Of a stretch of 64,000 nt of DNA, positions 62,845-64,000 are shown in pieces. Source of the stretch: Ecdyonurus torrentis (taxonomy: Eukaryota > Arthropoda > Insecta > Ephemeroptera > Heptageniidae). The notes beneath the pieces are model-generated. The model searched no databases. It was given only the letters and a program-made list of their open reading frames with translations, and was not told where the DNA came from. Position numbers and translations under genes: made by a program. The DNA lies in assembly GCA_949318235.1 (NCBI GenBank), contig OX439137.1, positions 11,331,532 to 11,395,531 of the forward strand. Direction: 5' to 3'. Within the stretch, counting starts at the first letter, position 1, and every line of letters starts with the position of its first letter.

Positions 62845-62960
62845 TCACTTTTTTGTTGGAGTGCCCCTTTGCGTAAGTCCCTCAAAGCGTTTGAATGTGT
62901 AATTAATGAAGACCCAATCTTTATAAATAACTTCTCCTTCTTGTATAGGTGGTGCAGCAG
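62845..62960 (-). CDS. Probable last coding exon of an unidentified gene (partial)
   Basis: On the minus strand a good acceptor (pyrimidine run then TTTTTACAG) is followed by two bases completing a split codon, 37 codons and a TGA stop. The peptide begins AAPPIQEGEVIYKDWVFI and continues with NYTFKRFEGLTQRGTPTKK. It is well mixed in composition and unlike translated repeat DNA, so I read it as a genuine C terminus. I do not recognise the protein. Upstream exons would lie beyond the right edge of the window or be hidden in 63000-64000, where I found none. Chance is the main alternative. Confidence 0.5.
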
Positions 62961-63040
62961 CTGTAAAAACAAACAAAATTAATTAATTAGTAACTTAGGA
63001 AGCCCTGGAAACATATTTAAACAATTTAAGTATTTTTGCT

Positions 63041-63081
63041 AACTGGCATCAAAATCTTCACCTAGCTACAGGCTTCAGAGG
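63041..63081. mobile_element. Family D fragment
   Basis: GGCATCAAAATCTTCACCTA followed by GCTACAGGCTTCAGAGG matches the inner arm of family D. No second arm is present. Confidence 0.5.
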
Positions 63082-63906
63082 CGAATTTTGATTTCTCCAT
63101 TCTTTTCTTTTCTTTCCTTATTGGAATGTTTTTTAACATTTAGCCAATCAATAATGTAAGTATTGAGGGTGCTCTCCAATAATCTCCAAAGTTTACTTGA
63201 TTTTGATTTTGATTTTTTTTTTATGCAAATGACTTGAAATAGAAAAATCCTTGTATCTATCGGATAATATTTTTTCAAGTTCAAGTGGATCTAGGACATT
63301 ATAGTGGAGCACCCTTGATTGGTCAAATTTTCTTTAAAACAGAAGCATAAACTACTTTAAATTTAAAATATTTATTACTGTAATGAAAATTAAATAAATA
63401 AGAAAGTTTTTTTCCCCTTCAATTTTACTTTTTTTGCTTCTCCCAATTCTTCAAAAAAACAAACAAACAAACAAACAAACAAAAAAATGGAACAATTTAT
63501 TGGCACATTATTTCTAGTAAATCAGTTATGAGCTGTGGCTAATCAGACCTCCGGCCCCAAACCTCCTTCAAACACAAAACTTATACAGCTCCGACCAAAT
63601 AAAACCTACCCTACTTTTACATAACATTACTTGATATCCTGAAATGCAGTTCATGTATTTTTTTGTGGTAGGATAATAAGATTTTCCATAATATCTTACT
63701 GGTTTACTATATCCTTTCATTTAAGTTAATTAATACAATAACCACAACATTTCCTTCCTCTGATAGGGAGAGAAAAAAAAAGGGGCATGTAATCATTTGT
63801 AACCAATAGCTTCCTCTTAATAGTTAATTGAAAGTAGGCTAAAAATATGATATTTTATTTCAGCATTTATTTAATTGCACTTCTGAGACAAACTTTAGTG
63901 TTATTC

Positions 63907-63996
63907 GTAAACCCTGTTTTCTTGCACCAAAATATTCGTATTCCATTTGAATAACCAATCATGATTGTCATTTTAGGAGCAGAGAACAGGGTTTAC
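63907..63996. mobile_element. Family H MITE, complete copy at window edge
   Basis: A 90-bp palindromic element with GTAAACCCTGTTTTCTTGCA at the left and AGAACAGGGTTTAC at the right; same interior as 32371-32447. Confidence 0.75.
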
Positions 63997-64000
63997 AAAC

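Overview
The window is eukaryotic genomic DNA from an animal. It is very A+T-rich, with spliced genes carrying GT..AG introns, long (GA)n/(TC)n, (TA)n and poly-A/T microsatellites, and a dense population of palindromic DNA transposons. An integrin-linked kinase gene points to a metazoan. The compact introns and the repeat style suggest a marine or aquatic invertebrate, but nothing in the sequence fixes the phylum.

Layout. Positions 1-41,000 are gene-poor intergenic DNA: microsatellites plus many copies of several non-autonomous inverted-repeat families (called A to M here). Two complete protein-coding genes follow in convergent orientation. The first is a five-exon NEK2-like mitotic kinase (+ strand, 41166-44474, 477 codons). 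The second is a nine-exon integrin-linked kinase, ILK (- strand, 57604-50342, 450 codons). A probable last coding exon of a third, unidentified gene lies at 62960-62845 on the - strand. The 6-kb gap between nek2 and ilk holds a cluster of one repeat family (D) and several others. Introns of both genes are loaded with palindromic elements: three in a row in nek2 intron 4, two related hairpins in ilk intron 6, and a LINE relic plus a complete hAT-type element in ilk intron 4.

Function. The NEK2-like protein keeps the active-kinase residues, a KVRF phosphatase-docking motif and a KEN degradation box. Its upstream region has two inverted CCAAT boxes and a TTTGAA (CHR-like) element, the layout of G2/M genes. 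ILK keeps its ankyrin repeats and its pseudokinase substitutions, so it should act as the adhesion scaffold. The two genes are neighbours with no evident shared pathway.

The most unusual material is in the repeats: twin hairpins built of 33-bp units in an ILK intron; a palindrome whose arms each carry a tRNA-type B box; a palindrome whose arms each encode the same 21-codon Cys-rich peptide; a hammerhead-like motif inside family D; a nested insertion whose empty site can be read from the host's other arm; and TGACGTCA sites carried by several families. All coordinates were read by eye, so element ends may be off by a few bases.
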